Below are positions 23,844 through 35,800 of a DNA stretch of 64,000 bases, piece after piece. The stretch's first letter is position 1, and each line of letters opens with the position of its first letter. The position numbers and the translations under genes were made by a program. The notes under the pieces were generated by a model. That model was given only the letters and a program-made list of their open reading frames with translations, was not told the DNA's origin and ran no database searches. This stretch comes from Helicoverpa zea (Eukaryota > Arthropoda > Insecta > Lepidoptera > Noctuidae): positions 3,286,001 through 3,350,000 of the forward strand of contig NC_061469.1 of NCBI RefSeq assembly GCF_022581195.2. Reading direction: 5' to 3'.

Positions 23844-26800
23844 GGACAACAAAGTGATCCTATAAGGGTTCCGTTTTTTCCTTTTGAGGTACGGAACCCT
23901 AAAAATGGATACTTTGTTTCTTGCGATGCCGTGAGAAATTAGAACGTTTTACACACGTTTTAAGATTTATTATTTCTCTCATTGTATTCGAGAGTAAGAG
24001 CCTTACATTTGGCATTGAAAAAAGGCTGGATATCATTTTATTTCCATAGTTTAATGAACTGCTAAACAATTATCTGAAGTTCAGCTCCATTATCAACGTG
24101 ACAATATATCGAGCACGATATCGTGTAAATACGACACCCGTTTTAATTGGTAGCTTTACATAGTCAAACCGACTATTAGATTTAATTGAAATTACTGTGT
24201 ATTCTATGGAAGCTAGTAAATACTTTATGAGGTAAGTCATTGCCCCAGTATCGATCGGTTCGCCGGAATTCAAGGAAATATTACATAACAGCAGTACCTA
24301 TGTAACTGAGAAATTCCATATTACCTACAGGGTTATATTATGACACTTCACATAAGAGGTAGGTATAAACATTTATTTGTAACAAATATAGAGCTACTAT
24401 ACCTATAGGCTGAATACCCACTCCTTTTACTAAGTCTGCATTACGCTAACAATCTGATAATAAGGCCCACAATAATTTCAAACTACCAACAAGATTTCTA
24501 AATATAAATATTCAAAAGTAGATCACAGAAATGGATACGGCACAGATGCACAGATATGGCAATTGCGAAAAGAAAGTGCAATTAGTGTTGTTCGTGAAAG
24601 TGCGTGAAACGGCCTGGTCATAGTGGTCATTATAGAGGTATATTACCGTCGAAAGCGTGTTGTAACATCTCCTCGCCGATGTCTTTGTACACCATGACTT
24701 GTGACGAAAATTCTGGGTCGCTTGGCTGCAACAAACAAATTATTTTTAGTCAGTAGGTACCTACAAGACCTGTTTTATTTCTGAAGGAAGCCCTTAATTA
24801 TATTAGCATGGAATACATACCTATATTTTTTAAGATGTCAGCTACAAAGAATATAGGATCAAAGAGAAGATATTGAATTTATATTTTATACTCTTATTTA
24901 TTGCAAAGACCAGAAAGTCGGCCGTGGTTTAATCTAGAAGACACTCTGATACCAATTTATAAGCCTATTCAAGAAAGGTCTCATTTAGATTCCATTGCGA
25001 GAAAGACAAGATTATAAAAAGATACAATAGACCTATTCCAGAATGGCATTCAGACATACACAAGATTAGACCTCATCATATTGGCATGACCAAAATATAT
25101 ACCCATAGCTAAATAAGTAACATTAGAATTTGCATTTATAGTCAGGTAAATCCTAAACCAAATTACGGTTAGGCACAGTAAGATTAGGCTAACTAAATAA
25201 ACTAAATTATCGTAGTCACATCTGTGCCGACGGCTCGAGTCTCGCAGACGCATACATTTGTATGAATTATACGAATTAAACACATCCCCGACTCTACTTA
25301 AATTGCAAATTGTGTTAATGCTTTTTGCCGTTTTATAACTAACTTTATTAAGACTTAGTATTAACTCAATTCGGAAAAGAGTATGACGTTAGTAAGCCTG
25401 AGTTGTTGGTCAAAGTTGGACGCATCAATGAATATCAGAAATGCTTAGTGAGACCCTCTGATGTGACATTCGAATAGACTTTTCTTTAACTATGAGCTGT
25501 TGGGTCTAAATTAGTTTTGTATTGTACCCTGATCTTCAAAGCTACTCAATTGCCCAGGCTACATTTTAATCTTAACCACAATAAGCAACTATAATTGACC
25601 CATATTTATATTACAGGCATAATAAGCCTACGATTATCGCCCAAATCACTCTCATTGGCAATCGACCACGTGTCGCCATGTAACGCGACCACAGACCAAA
25701 GCAAAGCGTCGAATGGTCGCAAATTAATCATTAAGGTGCAATCTCCGTGCGATCAAATGAATGCGGTTGATGCGGTCCGGTGCTATTTGCTAACGATTTT
25801 AATACTTTGGATGTGTAAACTGGTATATAGATTATTCTTTGATTCGATTTGTTCAAAATGTATTAAGTACATATGACATTTCACGTGAATCGGTCTAGTT
25901 TGTTATCTTATCGAATAAAAATCCATAATTCTGAGAGAGGCTGGCCTCACACACTTCGAACACGATTTTCTGCGCGGTATTACTAAAATAATAAAAAGAT
26001 TGTAGAAAAAGCTTTTTTTTAAATAGCCACAAAATAGGCGTCTTTAGAAAAATACAGGTCCCTAAGAAACCAAAGCTTAGTACTAGTATTACGTTTATAA
26101 AGTAAAAATATCTAAGATTAAAGCACTTTACCATTATTACTTTAATAGTCATCATCATGATAATATCGATCAAATTGTTATAAACGGCCAGTAACGTGCT
26201 TGTTCGCCACTATTACTACACGCTTGCCGTTGGAAGGCCGCCATATTGGAAATAGGTTATATTGTTATCGGATTACCACTGAATGGCTTGCAGGATTTTG
26301 GCTCTAGATTTAATTTATTGATTTTAGTTTCAATTATGATTTGGGAATCAATAATGGAACATTTAAGGATGAGTTTCTAAGATTATTTGCAATAACGAGA
26401 GCAGATAATAGTCGTTGATTAAATAGGGAGACTTTATTCTATTCCCTAAACCAGACCTAATGAAAGATTTCATGCCTTTGAAAACCGATTTAACTCAAAA
26501 CATTTATAGACACAGTTTTCAACTACCTACCAACCTTCAACTATTTACTATGCAATACGTTAGTACATAAATAGTCATGCAAAACGTATATCTCGGACTA
26601 AGATTAACTGTGGTATCTCGTCTCCGGTGCAAGGAAACCCGAGCCACGGGGCGGCAATCTACTTACTATTGATCCAACGCGATTGGTTCGCCGCCCTCTC
26701 TATACCAACATGGTTCTATGTAAATGTTTAATTTTATATCGATTTGAAAGTATGTTTAGATGTTTTTGTGTGATTTGTTTGCCATTTTTCTGCGGTTTGT

Positions 26801-29800
26801 CAAGTACAAATTAGTGTTTTATAGGTGTAACTTGTTATGAAGAATAACATTTGCTGTTTTCATGGTGCTGGTTCAATCAAGTATTCCAACAGTATTTACG
26901 TTTTGTGACCAGTATGAAAGGCAAAGTTACGTGATTTGGTTCGCCGCCCTCTCTATACCAACATGGCTCTATGTAAATGTTTAATGTTATATCGATTTGA
27001 AAGTATGTTTAGATGTTTTCCTGTGATTTGTTTGCTATTTCCCCGCGGTTTGTTTGTGTGTACTTATTATGAAGAATAGCATTCGTTGTTTTGTATGTCG
27101 CTAATTCAATCACAACTTGAATGTAATAGTAACACAGTAATGCAATAGGACTTACGTTGTGTGACCAGTATGAAAAGTCAAAATTGAAGCTTTTTGCGCC
27201 ATCCTTGCTACCAGGAGGTGCCTTCGGGTTTGTTATCACTGAAACAAAAGAAAAACGTTTTTAGATATAACTTGCATTGAGGTTTACTAAAGTGAGAACC
27301 TCAAAGGAGGTTCTCCAGTTATTTAATGCAGAAATAAGAAATTGTTCTGGAAAATCTATCGAATTATGATATCATTTCTCCTATTTTCAATTTAGAAAAT
27401 ATTATAAGTGAACAATAAATGTCGAAATTAACTGCTCGTCGCACAATCTTTGTATCTGACATGCAAAGGCACAATATGTCAGAAACAAGATTGATAGAGG
27501 CAATTATCGCGTCATGTCGCAATCATCGACCACTAAGCAAGATTTAATTGCACTGCGTAATTATCACGTCTGGCAGTGAAGATCATTAATCCTTCAATCC
27601 CAATCTTATTACCAGTCAAAGGTCCATCAAAGTTCTATTCATTTATAAGGACCGCAACACAAGACTTAGTCTCCAAATCACTTCTTCGAGTACATTTCTC
27701 ACAAAGGCAAGTAGCCAACGCACCTAGCCCCGAAGCTCATTAATCCTTCAATCTTGTCTCATTACGAATCTAAGGTCCATCAGTCTATTCATTTCAATTT
27801 GTATAACCACTAGACAAGACTCTCAGTCTAGTAGGTACCTCGTCTAGCACATTTCTCACAAATGCGAGTAACCGATGCACCTAGTATGGAAGCTCATTAA
27901 TCCATCCATCGTAATCTCATTACCAGTCAAAGGTCCATCGAAATTCTATTCATTTATTAGAACTAAAGACCACTAGACAAGACTCTCAGTCTTCTAAATA
28001 CTTGGTCTAATACATTTCCCACAGCCGACGCACCTAGCATTGATATGATACATCGTCGTTATTCTGCATGTCTCTGTCTCATTACGAATCTAAGGTCCAT
28101 CGAATTTCTATTCATTCCTAATTCCAAAATGACTAAAGACCACTAGAGAAGGCTCAGTAACCTAGGTACTGCACAGTTGATACAAATGGGAGTAGCCGAA
28201 GCTCATTATTGCATCCTAGTCTCATTACCAGTCAAAAATCCATCAAAGTTCTATTCATTTCTATATAGTTCCATAAGGACTAAAGACAACTAGACAAGTC
28301 TCAGTCTCCTAGGTACCTCGTCTAGTACATTTCGCAACACGAGAAGCCTCGGCGTCGCGACGTATCGACCGCCGACGTCGCCATGCTCGCATTCAGTAAG
28401 GCCTGGTGCAGACACGCGAACAAGTAGCGCTTTGTGCTCAATGCGTCTCTCTGTGCGAGGATTGCTTTGAGTAGAGGTTTAATTGTTGTTGGTTAATGTA
28501 TATGGTTGTGTTGATTATGGGTGTTAATTGAAAGAATTTTAGAATCTTTGGTTAATTACAACTTATGTGTCGATATCTTAATAGAAATCTCCTGACAGTA
28601 AATAAATCCATCAATAAATATCATTCTTAAAGCTTTAAATAACTTATAGTGGTCTTACTACAAAAACTTTAAACCCTGTTTTACAGTTGTCTAATAAAAT
28701 TTTGGCTGCAAAATGAACCATATGTCAACGTCATAATTTGACATTTTTTTAGACAAGGCATAAACTTGTGGTAAGACGGTTACCGTCTTACCACAAAAAC
28801 TTTTAAACGTCAGTTTAAGACTTGTCTAAAAAAATGTCAAATTATGACGTTGACATATGGTTCATTTTGGAGCCACATTTTTTTTAGACAAGTGTAAAAC
28901 AGTGGTTAAAGTTTTTGTAGTAAGGCCATAAGTGTTTAACTAGACCATGCTTTGGCAAATATTATACAAAGGTACCTACCTATTTCAATCAAAAAACAAA
29001 AAATATGTAAATTAATTAAAGCCAGTCAAGTTTTTAAATCTAAGTTATCATTATAACTTACTAGCCGTTTTCCCGCGGTTTCACCCGCGTCCCGTGGGAG
29101 CTACTGCCCGCACCGGGATAAAATATAGGCTATGTCACGCGCACATAATATTGCTTTCTAATGGTGAAAGAATATTTAAAATCGGTCCAGTAGTTTTTGA
29201 GTTTATCCATTACAACCAAACAAACAAACAAACAAACAAAGTTTTCCTCTTTATAATATTAGTATAGAAGTATAGATAATATTACCTAAGAACAATATTC
29301 ATCTCAACAAGAAGAGTAACTTAACCTCAAGCTCCAACTTACATAATGGTTCAGAACTGTCTGAACGGTTAAATTCTAAAGCGCTACTTAAACTTGCTAT
29401 ACCCCCTATCTATTCACTTAGTCCTAACTTAGGATCACTTAAGACTTGGCTTGAATTGAGCTGAGTTAGACAAGTTAAAGGCAATTGGAGCCAACGAGGC
29501 TAGACAGACAATTGATCCAGCTAGACATACTAAATTCAGTTATTAGGGAAACTTCTATTAAACGTCGTCTTCTAACATCACTAACTTCAAGAACTGAACA
29601 TGACATCTGTATATATTTATTACTTTAGTATATGGTCTCCGACAAATACATCCATTTCCCAATAACAATTATCCTTAGTACCAGCCACGTGAGCAGATAA
29701 ACCAAAGCCATAAACCCCGTCGCCATAGAACCTAATTTAATAAACTTCCCCTAGCATCATAAACCCCGATCCTACATCAAATAACGTATGACTCAAGCGC

Positions 29801-32800
29801 GCTTCAAACTCGCTCTTGTGCACCGAGCTTATATGAGTCACAGTTGCAATGTTTGTGTTAGATGCCAAAATTCATAGCCAACAATATGCAAGGAACTAAC
29901 GTCTAGTTCTCGGTGTGTGGTAATAACGTAACATTATGGAAAAATCTATGTGTGGTAAAATTTATAAGCGTTGATTTATCATTGATCAGCTTAAATCTAT
30001 CTAGGCAATACATATGGTGGTTTGACATATTTTCTATACAAAAGTTGTCAAAGTGTTAAACATATTCTAGAGATAAAATTTATCTGGCGATTGAAAAATC
30101 GGTAATTAAAATTACAATAAAAAATTCAAAAACGACCAGAGCATTATCATCGATCCTAAATTTAATAACGTATGATTCAAGCGCGCTTCAACATACCTCT
30201 TGTGCACCGAGCTTATGTGAGTCACAGCTGCAGCGCGGTAAAGGCGACATGTATTCTGTGCCAAAATTTACAGCCTGGTTGAAACAATCTGCCAGGAACA
30301 GGCGACGTTCTCAGTCTTGTATAATAAAGTGGAATATTCTAAGAGCAATATGTATGTGGTAAAATGTATTAAGGAGCGACTGCTAAGTAAAACCTAACTG
30401 TATTATATTGGGCGATGATGTTGCAGTTATCAACTAAAACTAAACTGGCAGGCAAACTAAAAGAGAGATATCGAATCCTGCAGTCAAACCAACTTTAGAC
30501 AGCAACCAAAAATGTTTGTAGTTTGTGTTCAATAAAAACAATTGTGACTCCACCGCGCTGCAAACTTGTCTTTGTGTTCTCTGCCTTAAAAAATAGCATG
30601 AGTCACGCAGTTGCATCGTTGCAACCAGACAAATCGTGTGCCAGGAAATAGTTCCAGTCTTAATGTCTCGCCAGAGAAAACAATCTCATAGAGAGCTGTG
30701 CTTTTACTTGCTTCTATATCAGACGTATTTGTGAGGATATCATTTTGAATTCATATTTATAACAGGACTTTTATATCGATGATAGTATTTTTCGTAACAA
30801 TTTTATCCGCTGAAAATGTTTATTCTGTTCATTCGAACGGTCTGGACAACAAACCCATTTATTTTCAAATTGTATCCGGACAAGTCAGACAAACGTTACA
30901 TATATGTAGATAAAAAGTTCTCTCTTTAGAAGTGCAGCTTTCGTCTAACACAATGTTTGATTCCAATCTCAAACAGCGCAGAATCAAACGCGCTGCAAGC
31001 TCGCTGTTTTATACCCAGCCTTATTTTATGAATCACAACTGCACCGCTGCACCAAGATAGATATTGTCTGAGCATATACTTGTTTTACTATCCACAGGGG
31101 TGAGCAATCACACTGAAAGCAATGTCATTATTATTTATTCTGTGTTTTATGACGCTCTTTTGTAGAAAGGAAATAGTTATCTCGTTTCGTTTGTCGGATG
31201 AGTCAAGCGCGCTGTAAATTTCGCAGTTCTGTTCAAAGGTTTATTTGAATCAAACGATTTATGGTGACTCATCGTTTAGATGTCGTTGCATCGATGCAAT
31301 ATGAGTACTTGTAACTGGGGTTATTTGCTTCCTGTTTGTAACAGCTAAAGTTTCGGATAGATGTTGGTGAATAGAACTTAAACTTGTACACATTGTTTTA
31401 TACCCTAAGATGGTTGTCAATGAAGAGAACAATGGAAACTTTTGTCATGGAAACCAAGGTATTTAATAAAATCGCCGCTTCAAAGCTCCCTGTTTCTTAT
31501 ATGTTCCCTACATATCATATTTTAAAATGGTTCCATAGTTTTCAATTTGAAGATTGTTCGCTGATCTACTTTATAAGTAAACCGCTTTAGTCCAGAACCC
31601 AGCAAAGCAAAGCTTCAACAAAACACAGAAGCATTATAACACTGTGATACAAGGGTACAGCGGCCATGTTGGAGCGAGAGGCTTCCGCCATCGGAAGCCG
31701 CCCGCATCGAACGTTGCAAGGTCGCTCCGACAAGCGATAGATTGTCACACAACTTGTATGTATTGATGTTGAGAGAGAATTGTAGCATTCACTTTTGTTA
31801 ACTTAGAAGGTATGTTGGTTTGACCTATTTAATGTTAGATTTGAAGATATACTCTTTTTGTTGTCTGAGTTTGGTTTCTCTTCTTTGATCACATAAAAGA
31901 TCTCTGTTTGACAGAAACTCTGAGTACAACTTAAAGAATCTCGTCTAAGGTTATTTTATTTATTAAAATTACACAACTTTAAGTAACTAGGAAAGGTTTC
32001 CAAAAACCTCATGATTAAAAAAGTAATTAAACTCGATTTTCAAAAAACCTTGATAAACGATACTGTTAAGGAAACTGAAATCCAAACAAGAAATAGTAAA
32101 CAAAAACCCAAGAAAAAAAATAAACAGTTGAAGTGTTAAATAAATAAACCCAAAGAGTAAGTCAGTGAACTGTAGAAAAACATGGGTGTCATGAACTTCG
32201 CATAACGGCCAGTAATATTGTTGTACCATTTTATTTTACGACTACGAGGTCTGCAACCCAACAATCGCCACGTTTCATTGCGATCGCTCCGATGAAAAAT
32301 GGCTGTAAAAGTGAATGAGCCAGCAATAACCTAGGGTCAAAGGACCAAATCAATGAACTGAAATATTGCTCTGATTGAGCTCCCCTGATACGGAAAATTC
32401 GGAAACCTTTAACCGCTTTTCCAGTATTCCTAGCTCCAATAAAGTATTCAGTTCCCAAGCCCTATTAAATATTAAAACGAAATACTGAAAAGCTTTTGTT
32501 CTGGCCATCAAAAAAGATTTATTTCACAAATGATCGCTCGTTCCCGAGAAGTTGAGATGAAACGTAATTAAAGGTGACTAATTGCTTTGATGCTTCAACA
32601 GCATTTAGGGCGAATTTTACGTCATTTCCTTGAGAGAAAATTGCGCCATTAAATTTTTCTGGCCTGAAGTTGGACTTTGTTGAAGGTTGATTAGACTTTG
32701 GGCTAATGGAATTTGTTAGGTAGGTTACAGAAGTACCCGTACTATCTAAATGTATGCTGTATATTTTGTTATTCTGACTCTTTGTGTTTCCTCGGATAGG

Positions 32801-35800
32801 TACATTAATGATAGTAATGTTTTTCAATTCTGAGTATTACGATTACTGTTTTTCTGTTTTGGTGGTAACTTGTAATGTTTCTGGCTACAAATATTGTAAA
32901 GAGACTTTTTATACCGAACCATTTATTCCCCTTTCAGTCATGATTTTTGTTGTATCTTGCATATACTCATGTATTTCATTTTCAAGAACATTTTTTCTTG
33001 CAAATGATTAGTACAAACAAGAAGAACATATTGTTTCACGATACATAACTTGAGACCTTGATCAATATTCAACCTAAATGTTCATTTCAGCATAAATTCT
33101 AGCCAAGAACAGGGTTGCGTGCAGCTGCGTGCTTAACATAATATGCTGTGCCGTAAGCGATATGTATGTAGGCAACCATGTTAGAATTGAAAAAAATAGG
33201 ATATTCGTGGGTCAATTTTCCGTTCTATATTAGGAGTCAGTAGTGTGTATGAGTACAGAGATAAATTCTTTATGTAAATCACAATAGCCTAACCCCTAAT
33301 GATCCTATCTCTTAGAATATTACAGAGAAGAATTTGTTTCTTTGCATTGAATGCGCTCCTGGCTATATTTTATCCGAACACAGGAAGGAGTTTTCCTGGG
33401 ACCCGTCAAAACAGCTGGTTTGAAAAATCTTAACAAACGAGAGAAAAAAAAACCTGCAAAATCAATAAAATATACCATTTAAAGAGAACGCTTAAAAACA
33501 AGCCCTAGCTTAAAAAAACCTAACAACACTCAGCATGACAAAGTTCCACGTCCACAGCACTTTACAAACTGAAACCGCATCACCGCAGATGAGGGCACAA
33601 TATATAGTTAGCAATTTTAACGAGCGCAGCCGCAGCCACGCTCCGGACATAACTCGTAGAAAACGGTAACTTAATAAAACTTTATGTGACATTATGGTTT
33701 TATTTGCGTACGTGTGCCGAACACGTACTCTATAAAATAATGAGCCATCAAATCTGCGGTGGTGTTCTTTTATTTCTAACGGTGAAATAGGAAATTTTAT
33801 TTAGCGGATATAGTCATTTTTTTTTTGTTTTCAGATGAACAACCATTTTTTTTATAAACTTAAATAGTCATCGATATAGAAGTACAACACAGTAAATGAA
33901 ACGAGACTTACATTAAAAAAAAACTTCATCGATTCGTTTCAACGAATCCCTTTCTCAAGAACCAAAACTCTAATTTCAAATATTGATTCCAATCAAATCC
34001 TAACAGAAGTAAATGTAATGAAACCAAACGAATCATTTGAAGGGAGGAAGCAGAATTGCGGTGAATTTACGAGAACCATCGAGAGACCCATGGACAAGGT
34101 TTATTGACCATTTGAGGGTTTATAGGCCATTGAAACGCATGGGAACGGAACTCGGCCCGTAGGTGCGGAACGATTTCCAGATTTTGAACACCTGGCCCCG
34201 AATTCGGCAAGGGTTGGAAATGAGTCAAACTCACGAGGGCAATTTTTTGCAGAATTGGTGTGAGTCATGTTTGGGCTCAATATCTGGAATTGTGTGGTTT
34301 CGTTCCTTCGAATTTTTCATTAATCATGCGAATATTTAAATAGAAAATGATAAAGGTCACATCCATGGCAAGTTGGCGGAATCATTACACTAGTTCATTT
34401 TCTTCACTTTCTTCTCTTGGATTCAGTAATATATATATATTTTTTTATTATATTTATATATACATAAATATATTTATTTTTATTTTCTTGCACTTATGCT
34501 CAAACTGTGTTGCACCTACCACTTCTGTTTCACCACCACCCTAAGGTAGACTGGCAGAGAACGCCTAAGGCGTTAAGTCCGCCGTTGTACAATGTGCATA
34601 AAGTATTTTAAATAAATAAATAAATAAATAAAGGTGATATAGCAAAACCATAACTTAACGCTATCTTTGATATAGCAGAAGTAGATGGGTGCGAAAGCTT
34701 TTACAATGTTCATGCTAATGCATATTAATGGTATTCCAAGCTTTATGCTCAGTGACGCATGTGGTGACGTCATGTTTGGCCCTATACGAGCCGACGCCAT
34801 CGCTAACACCCCATGTTGTGGAGACGTGACAATGAACTTGAAACTAACTGATAATGTGGGCGCACTGCATTTTCATACACGTCATGACAATCTTTTATAA
34901 CGTCTGTTATTTATCAGGAATGGCGTGTTATCAAATTAAAGAAGATTCCTTGCTTATTGATGAAGTCAGTCTCGAATAACTAGCGACATATTTCGAATAG
35001 CGTACACTCTAAACACAAACATCGAAATACCAAAACACTCAATACACATCTCAGCAGTTTTTAAACCATTACCGAAAGGGAAACGTTAATATTTCATGTA
35101 CGTTACGTTCTAGTTTAGCACTAACGAGGTTGGGCTCGTTAGGAGCACAGAAATGGGAGCTACCTCGACTGTGACGGCGTTCGGAGGCGCCGAGCTGTTA
35201 ATAGACGTAATTGGTACCAAACTACAGTCCGTTCACACCTAGGATAAACATCAGGGTAGAAACGTGAAGGAATTAAGAATGGTTTCGAATTTGTAGGCTA
35301 AAATAAGGAGGAGGTAGTAGAGAAAGTATCTCTTACTACGTTTTGCTTGTGAATAACGAATCAAATGAAAGAAACGCAAAATAACATGGCTAACTTCGAC
35401 ATATTCTCCATTTAAGTAATTATGAGAATCACAATCGTATTATGTACATATCATCCTTTGTTCGAGACGCTTCATCATAATGAAGTACCATGATCTTATT
35501 CCCTCTCAAGGATGTATCGACGTTCATTTAAAAGATCACAATACGAATTTATAACTTTCTAACACTTGTTAGAAGTGCACAGAAAATTGAATAAAACAAC
35601 AACAAACCACTGTGTATACCTTATTTGTTCTCATTGTTTAATGTAACAAGTAACAAAGGCAATGTTTATGTAAAGGCGCTGTTTAACTAACAATGAATAT
35701 TTGAATAAACTAAGTTTTCAGACTAACAAAATTGGCTTACACTGTAAGTAATTTATGAGGAGCGGAAAATTCTTTGTAGCAGCGGGTCAAAGTAAAATGA

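Larger units (their letters stand above)
20111..23906 (+). mobile_element. Composite lepidopteran element with inverted GGGTTCCGTAC ends
   Basis: It starts AAACCGGCCAAGTGCGAGTC and GAGGGTTCCGTAC, and ends GGTACGGAACCCTAAAAA, so the ends are inverted. A roughly 310-bp internal unit recurs from about 23410 and 23730, with related text near 21770. A 120-150 bp segment at 20284-20440 returns inverted at 21233-21352. It is interrupted by a SINE (20937-21214) and a mariner (21945-23236), so it is older than both. No open transposase frame outside the mariner. Confidence 0.6.

Noticed and set aside
28335..28420. CpG-dense patch with TCAGT initiator on the plus strand inside intron 1
   Set aside because: No TATA, no downstream exon and wrong strand for unc-104; could be a decayed fragment.
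31650..31740. GC-rich hairpin GCTTCCG/CGGAAGC with a GGCCATGTT site
   Set aside because: A short stem and a single YY1/Pho-like match are too weak to call a regulatory element.
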